Part shown: positions 1-11,164 of the stretch, piece after piece
Position numbering within the stretch: position 1 is the first letter of the stretch
Layout of the letters: each line of letters begins with the position of its first letter
Source: Parapristionchus giblindavisi
Lineage: Eukaryota > Nematoda > Chromadorea > Rhabditida > Diplogasteridae
Assembly (NCBI GenBank): GCA_943737045.1
Contig: CALSFV010000038.1
Location: forward strand, 558,001 to 622,000
DNA length: 64,000 nucleotides
Direction: 5' to 3'
Notes under the pieces: generated by a model
What the model was told of the DNA's origin: nothing
Database searches by the model: none
The model's input: only the letters and a program-made list of their open reading frames with translations
Program-made: the position numbers and the translations under genes

Positions 1-246
1 TCACAAGGCCCATCCCATGGGCTCTCGAATGATGAATCGATGGTTTAAAGTGAATTGACAAAGACAGCATCATTATATTTAAAAACAAAACGAAAAGGCT
101 GGTTTTTAAGGTGCATCCGGTCAGAAAGGCGAAAAATCGTTAATAAAATCAGTTTTCGATTCATATCTCAAAAATGGTTGTTGTTGAGAACTCGAACCAT
201 TAACACAATTTTGTCAGGCTGGTCGAGTTACGAGGGTTTAAATATG
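1..246. other. AT-rich edge, nothing recognised
   Basis: I see no gene, tRNA or recognisable repeat terminus in this short stretch before the first TTAA element. Open frames here are short and AT-rich without splice-like ends. Confidence 0.5.
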
Positions 247-584
247 TTAAAGGTGGAGTCCCGCGAATATTTTCGTAAAGAAACTGTGAAGACAGAAAGG
301 TAGCAAAAGTTATTCTACCTACCGTACATTATTTATTTTATGATGATTCAGCTTATTGATCGATAGAAACATGAATGAACCATCAGGCCCGTGCAGGGAA
401 AGGCGCGCTTTTTGAAAATTGAGAAAATTCGGCAATAGGATTTGAACTTGCGACAAATGGGCAACGACTCTGAACGTTTACCACTGCGCTATGGGATAGG
501 TGAGTGGCTGTGCTAACATATCGCTTATCAGCGCAAGAGAGATGTGAGGGATTTGCATGAACATTCGCGGTTCTCCACCTTTAA
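247..584 (-). mobile_element. TTAA miniature element with tRNA-like core (E1)
   Basis: The element is bounded by TTAA at 247-250 and 581-584 and has inverted ends of the form TTAAAGGTGGAG...CCGCGAAT. On the minus strand it holds a tRNA-like segment: an A-box-like TAGCGCAGTGGT (480-491 on the plus strand, reversed) and a degenerate B-box AAGTTCAAATCC (438-449). It has no coding capacity. TTAA duplication is typical of piggyBac-type transposition; assigning it to that superfamily is inference, because no transposase is visible. Confidence 0.7.
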
Positions 585-1154
585 TAATAACATTAGCATA
601 AGTTTGAGCTGATTTACAGCCAAAATGTGATTTGAGAAAAAAATGCATGTCAGGAATACTATTGGGGGGACAGAGCTGGGTTAAGAGATATGTATTTCTG
701 GATACCACAATTTATGGAGGGGGAATCCGAATCTGCTATAAAATTCTTATCATTTGTGAGAAATTGTTGAGAAACATCGCATTTTGTATGCTGATTTGAT
801 ATTTAAAAGAGACCGTTCTAGTTTCTGAACTAAAAAAAAGCGATTTTTATACGCCAAATATCAACTCACGTATAATTCGTTACGAAATATGAGAGACGAG
901 GCCACAAGGAGATGACTGATAACTAAATAATACATTATATTATACATAACAATAATACGTTTACACAATCTTTCTGATATTTTTACTAACACTTCCATTT
1001 CCCACGCTGAGCCAAGTGTTACTTAAATACATGTATAGCCTCAGCTATCTCGATACACTAAAGTAGAGTTCAGCTAGAATGCAAGCTATCTCGGTTTCTT
1101 ATATTCTAGTTGAGAGTTCAGCTTAAATGAAAACGTGATTCGGCTAACTATCAT
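585..1154. other. No gene seen
   Basis: AT-rich sequence with scattered stops in all frames. I see no splice-consistent frame and no repeat terminus that I can define. Confidence 0.5.
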
Positions 1155-3764
1155 TTAAGAGACCGGCTAGGTAAGACTCGAGCATTTTGACCCCCTGCCG
1201 GACATTCGCGAGGACTTTCGATCTGGCACTCAATACTTTCATCGTAGACACATACCGGGGGCAGAAAGACGAAAGTAGTAGTGAAAATGCCCTGCGGCCC
1301 AAACCCGGCTCACATATTGACATTGACATTGACATTGAATCAACTTTATCAGCTTTAATGGGTGTTTCGTAGCTGGGTTGCCATGAGGTTTCTCCATTCC
1401 GAACGATTGTACCTCGCCACTTGTGGTCCAGCTGACTTCACGAAATCATCCCTCCATCTCTTAACTGGGCGACCTTGCTTCCTCTTGCAACTGGGGGTCC
1501 AATTGAGCACATTCAGCGTCCACCGATCATGACGCAATCTCGAGAGCCTCTCCACCCACAACCACTTCCGTTTTTCCGCCTCTCTAACAACGTCCTTGAA
1601 TTTTGTAATGCCACGGATCTGCTCATTGGTCATCCGGTCAAGTATTGAAACACCGAGAATTTTGCGCTCGAGTCTACGCTGGGCAACAGACAGCATTTGC
1701 TTTTCACGCTTACTAAGGTACCATGTTTCGGCGCCGTAAAGGAATGCTGGCAGGACCACACCATCAAAAAGCCGTTTTTTTTTCAAATATAGAGTAAGAG
1801 GTGCTCACATATGCCGCATAAAATAAAAAATTGAAAAATTCATAACTTCTCAATCTTGATAGCTAGGACTTTAATTTCTTTTCATTGGTGAATAACATGT
1901 CATGCACTCTTATAAACATAGCTGAGCAGTAATTTCATATCGTTCTGAATATGTTTTTTCGTGTCTGATTTTCAGATTCTTCTTCTTCTATCCTCGTTAA
2001 AGCACTAGGGCAAGTTATGCCATAGTACATTTTGTAGCCCTGTCGATTATGCACATGGTGGTCACATTCCCTTGACCAGCCAACATTTCGCAGGCATCTA
2101 GAATTGCAACCGAATGTGAGAAATGTGATAATTTCAAAAATCAAAATTAAATTTCTCGAAATTCGAAAGAGTAAGAGGCGGCTTTATTATGTCATTTTAG
2201 TCGTAGTGATGCGCGTACACAGTATAAATATACAGATAGACTCAGACTACATTTTTAAAAAATTGAGAAAAATAAATATTTTATTTTTATTTTTTCAACC
2301 CGCACATTGAGCCGACCGTCAAGGCAAGTTGATTCATAGGACGGATGGTAGCTGATGCTTGTTCGTTTGCGAAAACGACTGCCACGTGAAGAATCGTCGT
2401 TTCGCAGATTTCTAAGTTCTTAAATTTAATTGTGAAACTTGAACATTTATAGGTTTCTGTCATATAAATCGGTTGGAAGGTAGCGTACTGCATCCAAAGC
2501 TGTACCATTTTTATCAGTAGTAGTGTACCCTATTGGACTACCGTAATCGTAAGGAATCGCGAACTGATTTTTTTCAGTCGACCCATTATTTTCAACCATG
2601 ACACGGGGTTCATGGTTGAGAATGGTTGAGGTCGAAAAATTCATGATGATCCCAGACCAAATACTAAGTGGCATTATATAAATAGTGAGCCAACTTTTAT
2701 TTTTCCGGATACCGTAATCCGAACTACCGTAATCTAGCTACCGTATCCTATAAAAATGTGGTGAAATTCTCAAAAAATTCAGGTACGTGCATTACTATTA
2801 CGGTAATTCGAGTTATGGTATCCATAAAAATAAAAGTTGGCTCACTGTTGATATAATGCCACATAGTATTTGGTCTGGGATAGACATGAATTTTTCGACC
2901 TCAGTCAATCTCAACCATGATTGAGAATCATGAGTCGACGATTACGGTAGTCCAGTACCGTTCACTACTACTGATAACAATGGTATAGCTTTGGTTGCCA
3001 TTCGCCACCTTCCAACCGATTTATATTAAAGAAACATGTATATGTTAAAGTCGCAAACGAACATGCATCAGCCACCATCCGCCCTATGAATCAACTTGCC
3101 TTAACGGTCGGCTCAATGTGCGGGTTGAAAAAATAAAAATAAAATATTTATTTTTCTCAATTTTTTAAAAATGTAGTCTGAGTCTATCTGTATATTTATA
3201 CTGTGTACGCGCATCACTACGACTAAAATGACATAATAAAGCCGCCTCTTACTCTTTCGAATTTCGAGAAATTTAATTTTGATTTTTGAAATTATCACAT
3301 TTCTCACATTCGGTTGCAATTCTAGATGCCTGCGAAATGTTGGCTGGTCAAGGGAATGTGACCACCATGTGCATAATCGACAGGGCTACAAAATGTACTA
3401 TGGCATAACTTGCCCTAGTGCTTCAACGAGGATAGAAGAAGAAGAATCTGAAAATCAGACACGAAAAAACATATTCAGAACGATATGAAATTACTGCTCA
3501 GCTATGTTTATAAGAGTGCATGACATGTTATTCACCAATGAAAAGAAATTAAAGTCCTAGCTATCAAGATTGAGAAGTTATGAATTTTTCAATTTTTTAT
3601 TTTATGCGGCATATGTGAGCCGGGTTTGAGCCGCAGGGCATTTTCACTATAACTTTCGTCGGTCTGCCCCCGGTACATGTCTACGATGAAAGTATTGAGG
3701 GCCAGATCGAAATTCCTCGCGAATGTCCGGACCATGCTCGAGTCTTACCGAGCCGGTCTCTTAA
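1155..3764. mobile_element. 2.6-kb palindromic TTAA element (P1)
   Basis: A long foldback element whose ends read TTAAGAGACCGGCTMGGTAA and its reverse complement, flanked by TTAA at 1155-1158 and 3761-3764. The right arm (about 2700-3620) mirrors the left arm (1803-2700), so small open frames appear twice in mirror image. It carries a nested 485-bp RTE 3' end (1318-1802); without it the element is about 2.1 kb, close to the copy at 42332-44558. The centre holds diverged AT-rich inverted sequence. No transposase is recognisable, so it is probably non-autonomous. Confidence 0.75.
1318..1802 (-). pseudogene. 5'-truncated RTE-type retrotransposon 3' end
   Basis: The minus-strand frame 1355-1786 encodes the C-terminal part of an RTE-type reverse-transcriptase protein. 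It has the typical VLPAFLYGAETW motif, the block around AQRRLERKILGVS and the CKRKQGRPVKRWRDD tail. The 3' end is a (TGTCAA)n-like repeat at 1318-1335. The copy is flanked by the 10-bp direct repeat GCTCACATAT at 1308-1317 and 1803-1812, a clean target-site duplication inside P1. Endonuclease and RT core are missing: a dead-on-arrival insertion. Confidence 0.85.
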
Positions 3765-4084
3765 AGATGGTGGCCCGCGAATGTTCAGATAAATCACTAC
3801 ACCCCTCTTGTGCGAATGCAAAGTGATATGCGAAGAGTTAGTGCAGTGGTAAATGTTCAGACTCGTTACCCGTTTGACGCAAGTTCGAAACCTATTGCCG
3901 AATTTCCTCAATTTTCAAAAAGCGCGCCCTTCCCTGAACCGGGCCTGATGGTTCACTAATGTTTCTAGCGATCAATAGACTAAATCAGCACAAAATAAAT
4001 AGTGTACTGTACGTAGAATAACTTTTGCTACCTTTCTGTCTTCACAGTTTGTTCACGAAAATATTCGTGGGACACCACCTTTAA
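3761..4084 (+). mobile_element. TTAA miniature element with tRNA-like core (E2)
   Basis: It begins at the very TTAA that ends P1 (3761-3764) and ends at TTAA 4081-4084. The ends are related to E1 (TTAAAGATGGTGGCCCGCGAA and its mirror). On the plus strand an A-box-like TTAGTGCAGTGG starts at 3838 and a B-box-like AAGTTCGAAACC at 3881, a 43-bp spacing as in a tRNA gene. It has no protein coding capacity. Confidence 0.7.
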
Positions 4085-4296
4085 GATCCAAACTGACAAA
4101 AGCTCAGGAAAGAATGGGGAACCATCTACTTTCCGCTTTACAGGGAAAGATGCTTACCACTGCACCACCTAGACACTGTATAACTCAAAACCTATTCCAG
4201 GGTACGAGCGCGTGCTCGTTAGTAAACTTTTATCGAATTAGCTGAGGCACAACTTATAGTTAGCATTCGTCATGCTTTTTTTGCTTCATCGTCTAT

Positions 4297-4779
4297 TTAA
4301 AGGGAGAGTAACCCCTATGACTAAATAAAGTCGGAAATTATGTTTTGAATTCCCGCCTTTTTGAATTTTTGGAGTCGGCGCTTCCCAACACGGGAACTCT
4401 ACCACACCATACGGTAATACCCTGAAAAGTGATCAATATCACAAGATTGATTTGATTCTGTGCAAATCTAAACGGATAGGAAGGGAAGGAGAGAGGTTGG
4501 GGAAGTGGTTCCTCGATGTCCCATATCGATCAATCAATGCGCATAAGGTAGATCAAATCAAGTTGTTTATCTGCTATCTCTTCATCCACTCTTTCAGTGT
4601 AATGCATAGCATAGTGGTAAGTGCGCTCTTCCTAATCGAGACCATGCGTGTTCAATTCCTCACCCTGCCGCTAAATTTTGCCCATTATTTCTGATATCTG
4701 TGACAGAGTTATCGCGTTGGGGAACAATGGCGGGAATTCAAACACTGAAAAGTATGTAGAGGGGTTAATGTCCCTTTAA
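4297..4779 (+). mobile_element. TTAA element of another end family, tRNA-like core
   Basis: Bounded by TTAA at 4297-4300 and 4776-4779 with inverted ends TTAAAGGGAGAGTAACCCC / GGGGTTAATGTCCCTTTAA. The ends differ from E1/E2, yet the interior again has an A-box-like TAGCATAGTGG (4607-4617) and a degenerate B-box GTGTTCAATTCC (4648-4659), 41 bp apart. No protein is encoded. Confidence 0.65.
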
Positions 4780-4866
4780 GTTGACGGGTATTTCTAGCTG
4801 AACTTTATCTAAGTAATGTAGTTAGCTGAGATATTGCTAAGCAACTTTTTGGCTCAGTTCGCAGCT

Positions 4867-5240
4867 TGCATCTCACCGTTAATCTTAATAACAGATTAAA
4901 CAATATAACAAACCATTTTTGTTTCGTAAAGGACTTTCTTGTTGGCATCAGATTCGCTATCGAGAACTTGGACAATAATCCGCATTGCCAAATAAGAAGC
5001 ATAGAATTCCTTAGAATCTTGAACGCTGTCGAAACATCCTTCTGCAGTGACCGTGTTTGGAGACTTAATATCTCTGAATTTTTAAAATTACTTATTTGTT
5101 TTTATTTCTCGATCGGTGCGAGAAAGAATGGAAAGCTGAACAAATACTATGTGAAGTATTGTGATAAATTCCACGCCATTTATATTGACACATGGTACGA
5201 CAAAGGAAAATTTACATATATCAAGAAACTTATATTTTAA
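4867..5240 (+). other. Unrecognised open frame, possible exon or relic
   Basis: About 124 codons are open on the plus strand in AT-rich DNA and end in TAA at 5238-5240. The frame lacks an ATG, so it would need an upstream exon. The translation is mixed in composition and includes RNGKLNKYYVKYC near the end. I recognise no domain. It could be a 3' exon, a decayed gene or chance. Confidence 0.25.
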
Positions 5241-5335
5241 TAAATATATTAATCAAAATTGTCACACTCTTTTTTTTCATTTCAAAACTAGTATTCTACT
5301 GATCATTCCCACTTGAAGTAGTATTGTAAGTCACT

Positions 5336-6370
5336 TTAAGTCAGACGTAATTCTACTTCATTTTGACATTGAACAACTTTATCAGCTAATGGATGTTTCG
5401 TAGCTGGGTTGCAATGAAATTCCTTCATTCCGAACGATTGTGCCTCGCAATTTGCATGAATTGTGGACCAGATGCCTTCACGAAATCGTCCCTCCATCTC
5501 TGACAGGGAGTCCCTGTTTCCTCTTGCAACTGGGGGTCCAATTGAGCACACTCAGCGACCATCGATCATGGCGCAATCTCGAGAGCCTCTCCACCCACAA
5601 CCACCTCCGTCTCTCCGCTTCCCTAACAACGTCCTTGAAGTTCTCCGGTATTTTTTGCTCGCGGGGCTCCCCGTTGAGAGGCCAAATCTCGCGGCGTACA
5701 CCGCGAGGTGCACCACGGTGTGGAAGTGACGGCGTGCCTCTCGGGGTGGACATCAAATCTCGCGGGGCACACCGTCCCTCCTGCCCCGCGAGGCACGCCG
5801 TCGTCCGCCTCGCGAGGCTCCCCGTCTAGAGGCTGCAGCTCGCGAGGCACCCCGTCTAAGTGTTCTACCCCGCGGTGTACCTCGCGAGGTACACCACGGG
5901 ATTGAACGGTGTGCCCCGCGAGTAAAAAATACCGGAGTTTGTAATGCTACGGATCTGCTCATTGGAAATTCGGTCCAGGATTGAAACCCCAAGCGTTTTA
6001 TGTCCGAGTCTACGCTGGGCAACTGACAGCATTTGCTTTTCACGCTTACTACGACTATCACCAAACCCAGATGGAATGATACCATCTTGAAGGATATCAT
6101 TGAATATGGAAGCGAGGTAAGGTGATAGAATTTCGGCTCCGACGTTCAGCATTTCCCCGGTGACCCCATCCTCCCCAGGAGATTTTCCCGATGTGAATGC
6201 CTAGGACTCTCTCTCTATTTCGTCTCTCTCAATTGGGATGAATTCATCCTCTGACTCTTTCACAATGTAATGTTTGCCCCCATCCCCTTTATACAAGTCA
6301 TTATAAAAATCCCTGAAAACTCTCTCCAACTCAGCTTGACTGCTAACTACCCCATTTGGCACTCCCAACC
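5336..6370 (-). pseudogene. RTE-type retrotransposon relic (RTE-C), RT part with internal deletion
   Basis: On the minus strand the region from about 6350 down to 6060 encodes an RT N-terminal region (motifs FRDFYNDLY, GKSPGEDGVTGEML, then LASIFNDILQDGIIPSGF). At about 6052 it jumps straight to the C-terminal block KREKQMLSVAQRRL. The catalytic RT core, including the FADD box, has been deleted. The C-terminal part is interrupted by a 295-bp GC-rich element (5643-5937), and there is a stop in the RT part. The 3' end at about 5340-5390 matches the tail of the copy at 1318-1802. Confidence 0.8.
5643..5937. mobile_element. 295-bp GC-rich foldback element, copy 1
   Basis: It starts CTCCGGTATTTTTTGCTCGC and ends with the mirror GCGAGTAAAAAATACCGGAG. 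The interior is densely CpG-rich: a motif close to CTCGCGRGGYNCNCCGT recurs about eight times in both orientations. Compared with the uninterrupted RTE tail at 1318-1802, removing the element with a 2-bp TT duplication restores the RTE sequence length. It has no convincing protein. A near-identical 295-bp copy lies at 25022-25316. The family is not one I recognise. Confidence 0.75.
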
Positions 6371-6520
6371 GGCACTACTCTAGAACACCGGACCAGTCCA
6401 ATAGTATAGCATAAAATTGTAGAATAGTCTAGAATAAATGACTATTCTTCGTGTTTATTTCATTTTTATCATCCTTTTCTACTGGCCCGGTGTTCTGGTC
6501 CGGTGTTCTAGAGTAGTGCC
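6371..6520. mobile_element. 150-bp inverted-repeat MITE inside RTE-C
   Basis: The ends are GGCACTACTCTAGAACACCGG and its reverse complement. It is flanked by CTCCCAACC (6362-6370) and CTCCCAAAC (6522-6530), a probable target duplication of 8-9 bp with one mismatch. That size fits hAT- or Mutator-like transposition, but the class is inference. Confidence 0.65.
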
Positions 6521-7068
6521 CCTCCCAAACATCCTAGTCATCCTAGTGGACACTCATTTTTGCTGCCACCAAGTCGACCGAGCGGTCTCCCCTGAACCAG
6601 AATTGATGCGCGCACCAGGCGATGGTCTGAGGTGAATTGAATGCGATTAATGACATCAACATCCGTCACATTGATGTCCCGAGGGTATAGGATATAGTCT
6701 ATTCTATTTGCAGTTTGCCCATTAGGTGATACCCAAGTGTGACCCCTACTCACTTGCTTTTGAAAGAAAGTGTTGCCGATACGGAGACCCATGTCCTCAC
6801 CAAATGAAATACTTTTTCCCCTCTATCATTTCGATCCCCAATTCTGAATGCCCCAGTGAACTCTCCCCATCCCTTCGACACCCAACCTTAGAATTAAAAT
6901 CGCCCATGACCACCTTGTAAACTTTGCGAAAACCGCGCTGCACGGGAATAGCCTCCCTGAACGTACTCTCGAGTTGACCTAGGAAATCATCGTAAACTGA
7001 ATCCGAATGGTTTGAGCAAGGACCGTAGCATTGTATAAGGCGTAATAGGACGTTGCCCGGTAAGCTAA
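6521..7068 (-). pseudogene. RTE-C endonuclease domain, C-terminal part
   Basis: Minus-strand translation gives the apurinic-type endonuclease of an RTE element: a block with CYGPCSNHSDS, then VVMGDFNSKVG (the GDFN active-site motif), WVSPNGQTANRIDYILY and FTSDHRLVRASI (SDHR catalytic motif). It contains stops. On its 5' side the domain is split by the palindromic element at 7069-7982 and resumes at 7986. Confidence 0.8.
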
Positions 7069-7982
7069 CAAGGGAAGCACCTCAGTTTACGGAAACAATT
7101 CCCAATGCGATCCATATGGATAGTTAGGTTTGAGGGGGAGACCGCCAAAAGTAGTATCCAAAGTTGCCCATGGGGTCTACCAAATAGGAAATTTTCGACA
7201 TTTTCGATCGATATTTTACAAAAACATGCACCTTTAAAATGCCATAACTCTGTGCTCAGTGAAGCTGCAGGCTCCAAACTTGACAGAGATAATATCCCAT
7301 GAGCCATACATAGCCTGGCCGAGTATGATCCTTATAGGTTGAATTTTGAGAAATTTCGAAAATTCACGATTTTTGCAAATCATACAAAAAGGTAAAATGA
7401 TTTACTGTTTCACTGAAAGAGCATCAATTGCTATTCTATTATAGGGATCATCTTCTATCTTCATGATAATTGTCGTGACAAAGTCTGAGCCTAATCGGAC
7501 AAGTTCTGAGAATTTCGAAAAAATCATGATTCTAGTTTCTACCTCCTTTATCCAACTATAACTTTTCTCAAAGAGCGCGAAATTAAATGAAACACTAGTA
7601 AGCTGTCGTCTGTTATACATAGACGGCATCTGTCTGTTAAATAGGATCGAAATTAACCTGAACAGGTAATGTCTGTATCTCGGAAAATAAGAAAAAATAA
7701 ATTTTCGAAATTTCTCAGAATTCAACCGATCGCGCTCATACTCCACCAGGTTGTGTATCTCTCATGGGCTATTATCACTGCCAAGTTTGGAACCCGCAGC
7801 TTCACCGAACACAGAGTTATGCATTTGAGCGACGCATGCGTTAACAAATATCGATCGAATACATCTGTTTGTAGGCCCCATGGGCAACTTTGGATACCAC
7901 TTTTGACGGTCTCCCCCTCAACCCTAACCACCCATATGGGTCGCATTGGGAATTGTTTTCGTGAGCTGAGGTGCTTCCCTTG
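7069..7982. mobile_element. Palindromic CAAGGGAAGC element with TAA target site (H1)
   Basis: A 914-bp foldback element beginning CAAGGGAAGCACCTCAG and ending with its mirror, flanked by TAA at 7066-7068 and 7983-7985. Terminal arms of more than 100 bp are nearly complementary, including the block around CTCCCCCTCAACCCTAACC. A 3-bp TAA duplication suits the PIF/Harbinger group, but no transposase is present. It sits inside the endonuclease of RTE-C. Confidence 0.7.
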
Positions 7983-7985
7983 TAA

Positions 7986-8150
7986 GATCTAGAAGCGCAA
8001 TGCGAGCAGAAATACTCAAGAAACGCACCACTTTCGACGACCACCTCCCATGCACAAAGAAGCCGCAACCTGCTGTTCGATTATCCAGTCTGCCAGTGTG
8101 ATAGATTGTCCCGAGCGAGTCGTTGAGTTGGATAGCTCACAGGGCTTTGA
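7986..8150 (-). pseudogene. RTE-C endonuclease, N-terminal fragment
   Basis: Downstream of H1 on the plus map, the minus-strand frame reads GRLDNRTAGCGFFVHGRW and joins across H1 to the endonuclease part ending at 7065. This fits the GVGFLVH-type block of RTE endonucleases (compare the copies near 24580 and 54110). The 5' end of the element is lost near 8150. Confidence 0.6.
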
Positions 8151-8689
8151 TTTTTAAATTTTGATTTTTTTGAATTTTTTTACCATTTCAAAAAATACAA
8201 AATCAATTTTTTTGAATTTTTCTCAAAATCATAAAAAATGTAAAAAAGTACCATTAAAACGACAAAAAGTGAAACATTTCTGGAAAATTGTGACAACATT
8301 TGACAAAACTTGACAAAATTCCCTTTTTTATCATTTTTCACGGTCTTGATGAAAAGGAATCTAAGGGCTTTAGTGTGTATTAGTATGCCCAATGCACTGA
8401 CGTACAATTTTTAAGAAGTGAAAAAATATTGCATTATGTTTTTCATTTTTCAGAATTCGGTTAATTGCGTAATTAACTGTTCTAACCACATTTCAGGCAA
8501 AAATGATGTGTCTGAATTGCTTATTATCATTTTAAAGAATTTTGTCAAAAACTTTTGAGCCATTTTTTGAATTTTTTGAACAAAAATTTTTTTGAAATTA
8601 TTTTCAAAAAAATCCAAGTCCTGATAGCTCCCTCCTCCTTTCTTCTCTCCTCAATTCACTCCTTACTTCACATTATCCAACAATATCCG
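8151..8689. other. AT-rich repeat remnants, no gene
   Basis: A-rich and T-rich sequence. It includes a segment around 8240-8345 related to the inner arms of the palindrome at 15970-17825 (shared AAAACGACAAAAAGTGAAAC-like text). No splice-consistent coding sequence is seen. Confidence 0.4.
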
Positions 8690-8884
8690 CACTCTGAGAG
8701 AAAAAAAACCCTAGTTCGTATGCTGCGCTGTAAGCAAACCCTTAAATACAAGGGTTTGAAATCCTTGCATCCAAGGGTTTGCACAACCCTAAGGGTACAA
8801 GCCTTATATCTAAGGGTTTCAAACCCTTGTATTTAAGTGTTTGCTTACAGCGCAGCATACGGACTAGGGTTTTTCTCTCAGTGC
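8690..8884. repeat. 195-bp foldback MITE
   Basis: Nearly perfect inverted repeat: GAGAGAAAAAAAACCCTAGT at the left, mirrored at the right end, with further internal inverted AAGGGTTT motifs. It has no coding capacity. Confidence 0.6.
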
Positions 8885-9969
8885 ATTGATGTACATGAGT
8901 GCTTGATCGAATACTTCAAGTTGTGCAAATACCGTAATACATGTAGTAAGCTTCAAGTTATTGACGAGTATTACATAATGTTCTTTTACTTGTACTAATA
9001 ATAAAATTGATGTAAAACGTCAAGTAAGTATTTTAAGTAGAATGCTAGTTTTGAATTGTCAAAGCTTGCTCGTTCCATTTAGTCAGTAGCTTTTGTTTTA
9101 AATTCTAAGAATATATCTAAAAATTGTGCAGGCTTACAATAAAGTTTCTATGGCCATACTCTGAACAAACTGAGTGTTGGATGATCGATTGTGAAAGGTA
9201 ATGTTGTCGAGTAATTCAAGTACCTTCAATAAAAAATTTAAAATCAGATTGCATTTTTAAGAATTACAAAATTTTTAAATTAAAAAAATTATAATATCCC
9301 TATATAGCTATAGGCTATTCTCCAATTCCGGTTCTCACGGTTCCGGACACAAGCAGGGTACGGACGATTATCCGATTTAGGCAATCCAAATACTTACAGA
9401 AGCAGCCAAAAGTCTTCGACGAAAATTTTACATTGTCATAGCTTTTGACTCACAAGATGACCAACCGGGCTCATGTTTTGGTAGGTTAGTATTTGCTAAG
9501 TGGGCATCATTGTCAAATCTTTCCGAAAATCCATCGCTTCATTACTGTCTTAGGAATTTCTTTTTATTTGTAATTTTCATCTTTGCTACCCAAGTCGTAG
9601 CATCGTATTTATGCGTACTCCGCTACCTATCAAACATTTTATCAGAAATTATACTTTACTTTCGCACCGCATAAAGTATATATTATTATATACCCTACTC
9701 CAGTTGTTATAATGCGTCGCCGCATTATTGTGTAGCGAAACTGGGACCCCTCTGTACTTACTCAGCGATAATTATATTCTCACAAGGGAACCTTTCGGTC
9801 TCGTTTTCATCACATGAAATGGCAATAGCATGACTGAAAGAAGCGTTCGATGCTGATAAGGAATCCGTTTTAAAACGTCGCCCAATCGGACTGAGCTTCG
9901 AGAAAATCGATATTGAAATTTGGGGGGTCTCCTACACAACCAATCCCGATGGGTTCGCTAACTCATCTA
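8885..9969. other. No gene seen
   Basis: AT-rich sequence without a convincing exon. A stretch at about 9390-9490 is related in inverted orientation to about 18360-18450, so part of it is dispersed repeat. Confidence 0.45.
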
Positions 9970-10264
9970 TTAAAGAAGGGGACCCATGAGTTGGCATGAC
10001 TGACTCCCGCCACGATAAGCATGCTGGCTATTGTTTATATTATATGGTAATTGGCGTAAGGGATAATGAGAAAATGAGAGAGAAAGTATGCAAATTCGAT
10101 GAGCACTCTCTACATGCCTTGAAAGTTGTACTTTCAATGCGCATAGTGAGCTTTAAACATATCGGGAATCAATATCAGATATGTCTTTCGATTCGTGTGA
10201 TGAATCTCTATCATACTATCCGAACAGTCTTATCACGAAAAAACTCGTGGGTCTCCATCTTTAA
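9970..10264. mobile_element. TTAA element, AAGAAGGGGACC end family (E10)
   Basis: Bounded by TTAA at 9970-9973 and 10261-10264, with left end TTAAAGAAGGGGACCCATGA and a mirrored right end (ACTCGTGGGTCTCCATCTTTAA). Near-identical interiors recur at 14456-14750 and 45204-45498. The open frame across it is not a gene; its poly-isoleucine tail comes from the adjacent ATT repeat. Confidence 0.7.
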
Positions 10265-10271
10265 ACACGAA

Positions 10272-10350
10272 ACCAACTGGTCGTGTAGTGTAGTGGATAA
10301 GGTGTCTGCATTCACTTTTGGCTGTCAGGGGTTCGATCCCCCTTGCAGCA
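10272..10350 (+). repeat. tRNA-like sequence followed by microsatellite
   Basis: Contains an A-box-like GTAGTGTAGTGGATAAG (from about 10284) and a near-consensus B box GGGGTTCGATCCCC (about 10327-10340), in the geometry of a tRNA gene. I could not build a proper acceptor stem. It is therefore probably a tRNA-derived repeat rather than a functional tRNA. It lies directly after E10 and before a long TTA repeat. Confidence 0.5.
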
Positions 10351-10363
10351 GTTTTCTTTTATA

Positions 10364-10396
10364 TATATTATTATATTATTATTATTATTATTGCTA

Positions 10397-10470
<74 letters not shown>

Positions 10471-10474
10471 TATT
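10364..10474. repeat. (TTA)n microsatellite
   Basis: About 110 bp of nearly uninterrupted TTA trinucleotides, which creates the artefactual poly-Ile reading frame on the plus strand. Confidence 0.95.
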
Positions 10475-11164
10475 TATAACGACTTCCGATGAAAGCGTTG
10501 TTGGAAATGGTTAACACGGAGGAGAAACTACCCTTGCCCTTTATTTTGGTACAATGATAGTGTGACCGCCAAATGACTAGAGAACGTGATATTTAAATGA
10601 GGGAGGTATTTGGCCAATCACCTCTTTTCATTCATTGCCATAAGTTCAATCGGCTGCTCTCTCATTCTCTCTCAATGGTTTTCCTCTTTCCTCTATTCCT
10701 CTTTCATTACTATTTCACTTTTCTCGCATTGTAACAACAACCGGTCTCTTTGCTCTTTCGAAGAACAAGAGAAGAGAGAAGTGGAGGCTGAGTGGGTAGG
10801 AGTCTTATCTCAAAATCCTTTGCTCGTATGTTCAATTCTTTCAAGATGATTTCTTTTTGCTATTTTTTAAAGCATGGAATCAAAAATTTCTTAAACAAAA
10901 GAAGAGTAACATTTTTTTGGATATCTAGGTACAAAGATATCATCACCCTCTCCCTCTCCCTATTGATCGTCTTCCCTCGTATCCCTGTTGCCTTTTTGTT
11001 CCAGTAACCTTGTGCATATGCAAATATCTCGGCGCCCAGGAGTCGCCAGGAAAAATGATTAATAGAAAAATTTCTTATCTTTTGGAGACCTATCGAATGG
11101 CATATGTTTCATCCCGAAAGTCTATGTTCACTCTTTAGCCACGGACAATTCCTTTGTCAAGATG
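10475..11164. other. No gene seen
   Basis: Mixed CT-rich and AT-rich sequence. I find no exon with consensus splice ends and no recognised repeat terminus. Confidence 0.45.

Noticed and set aside
5478..5905. Arg/Ser/Pro-rich frames in several frames (also near 25000)
   Set aside because: They arise from the CpG-rich 295-bp foldback element.
9996..10514. 172-residue open frame ending in poly-isoleucine
   Set aside because: It runs through the E10 element and translates the TTA microsatellite.
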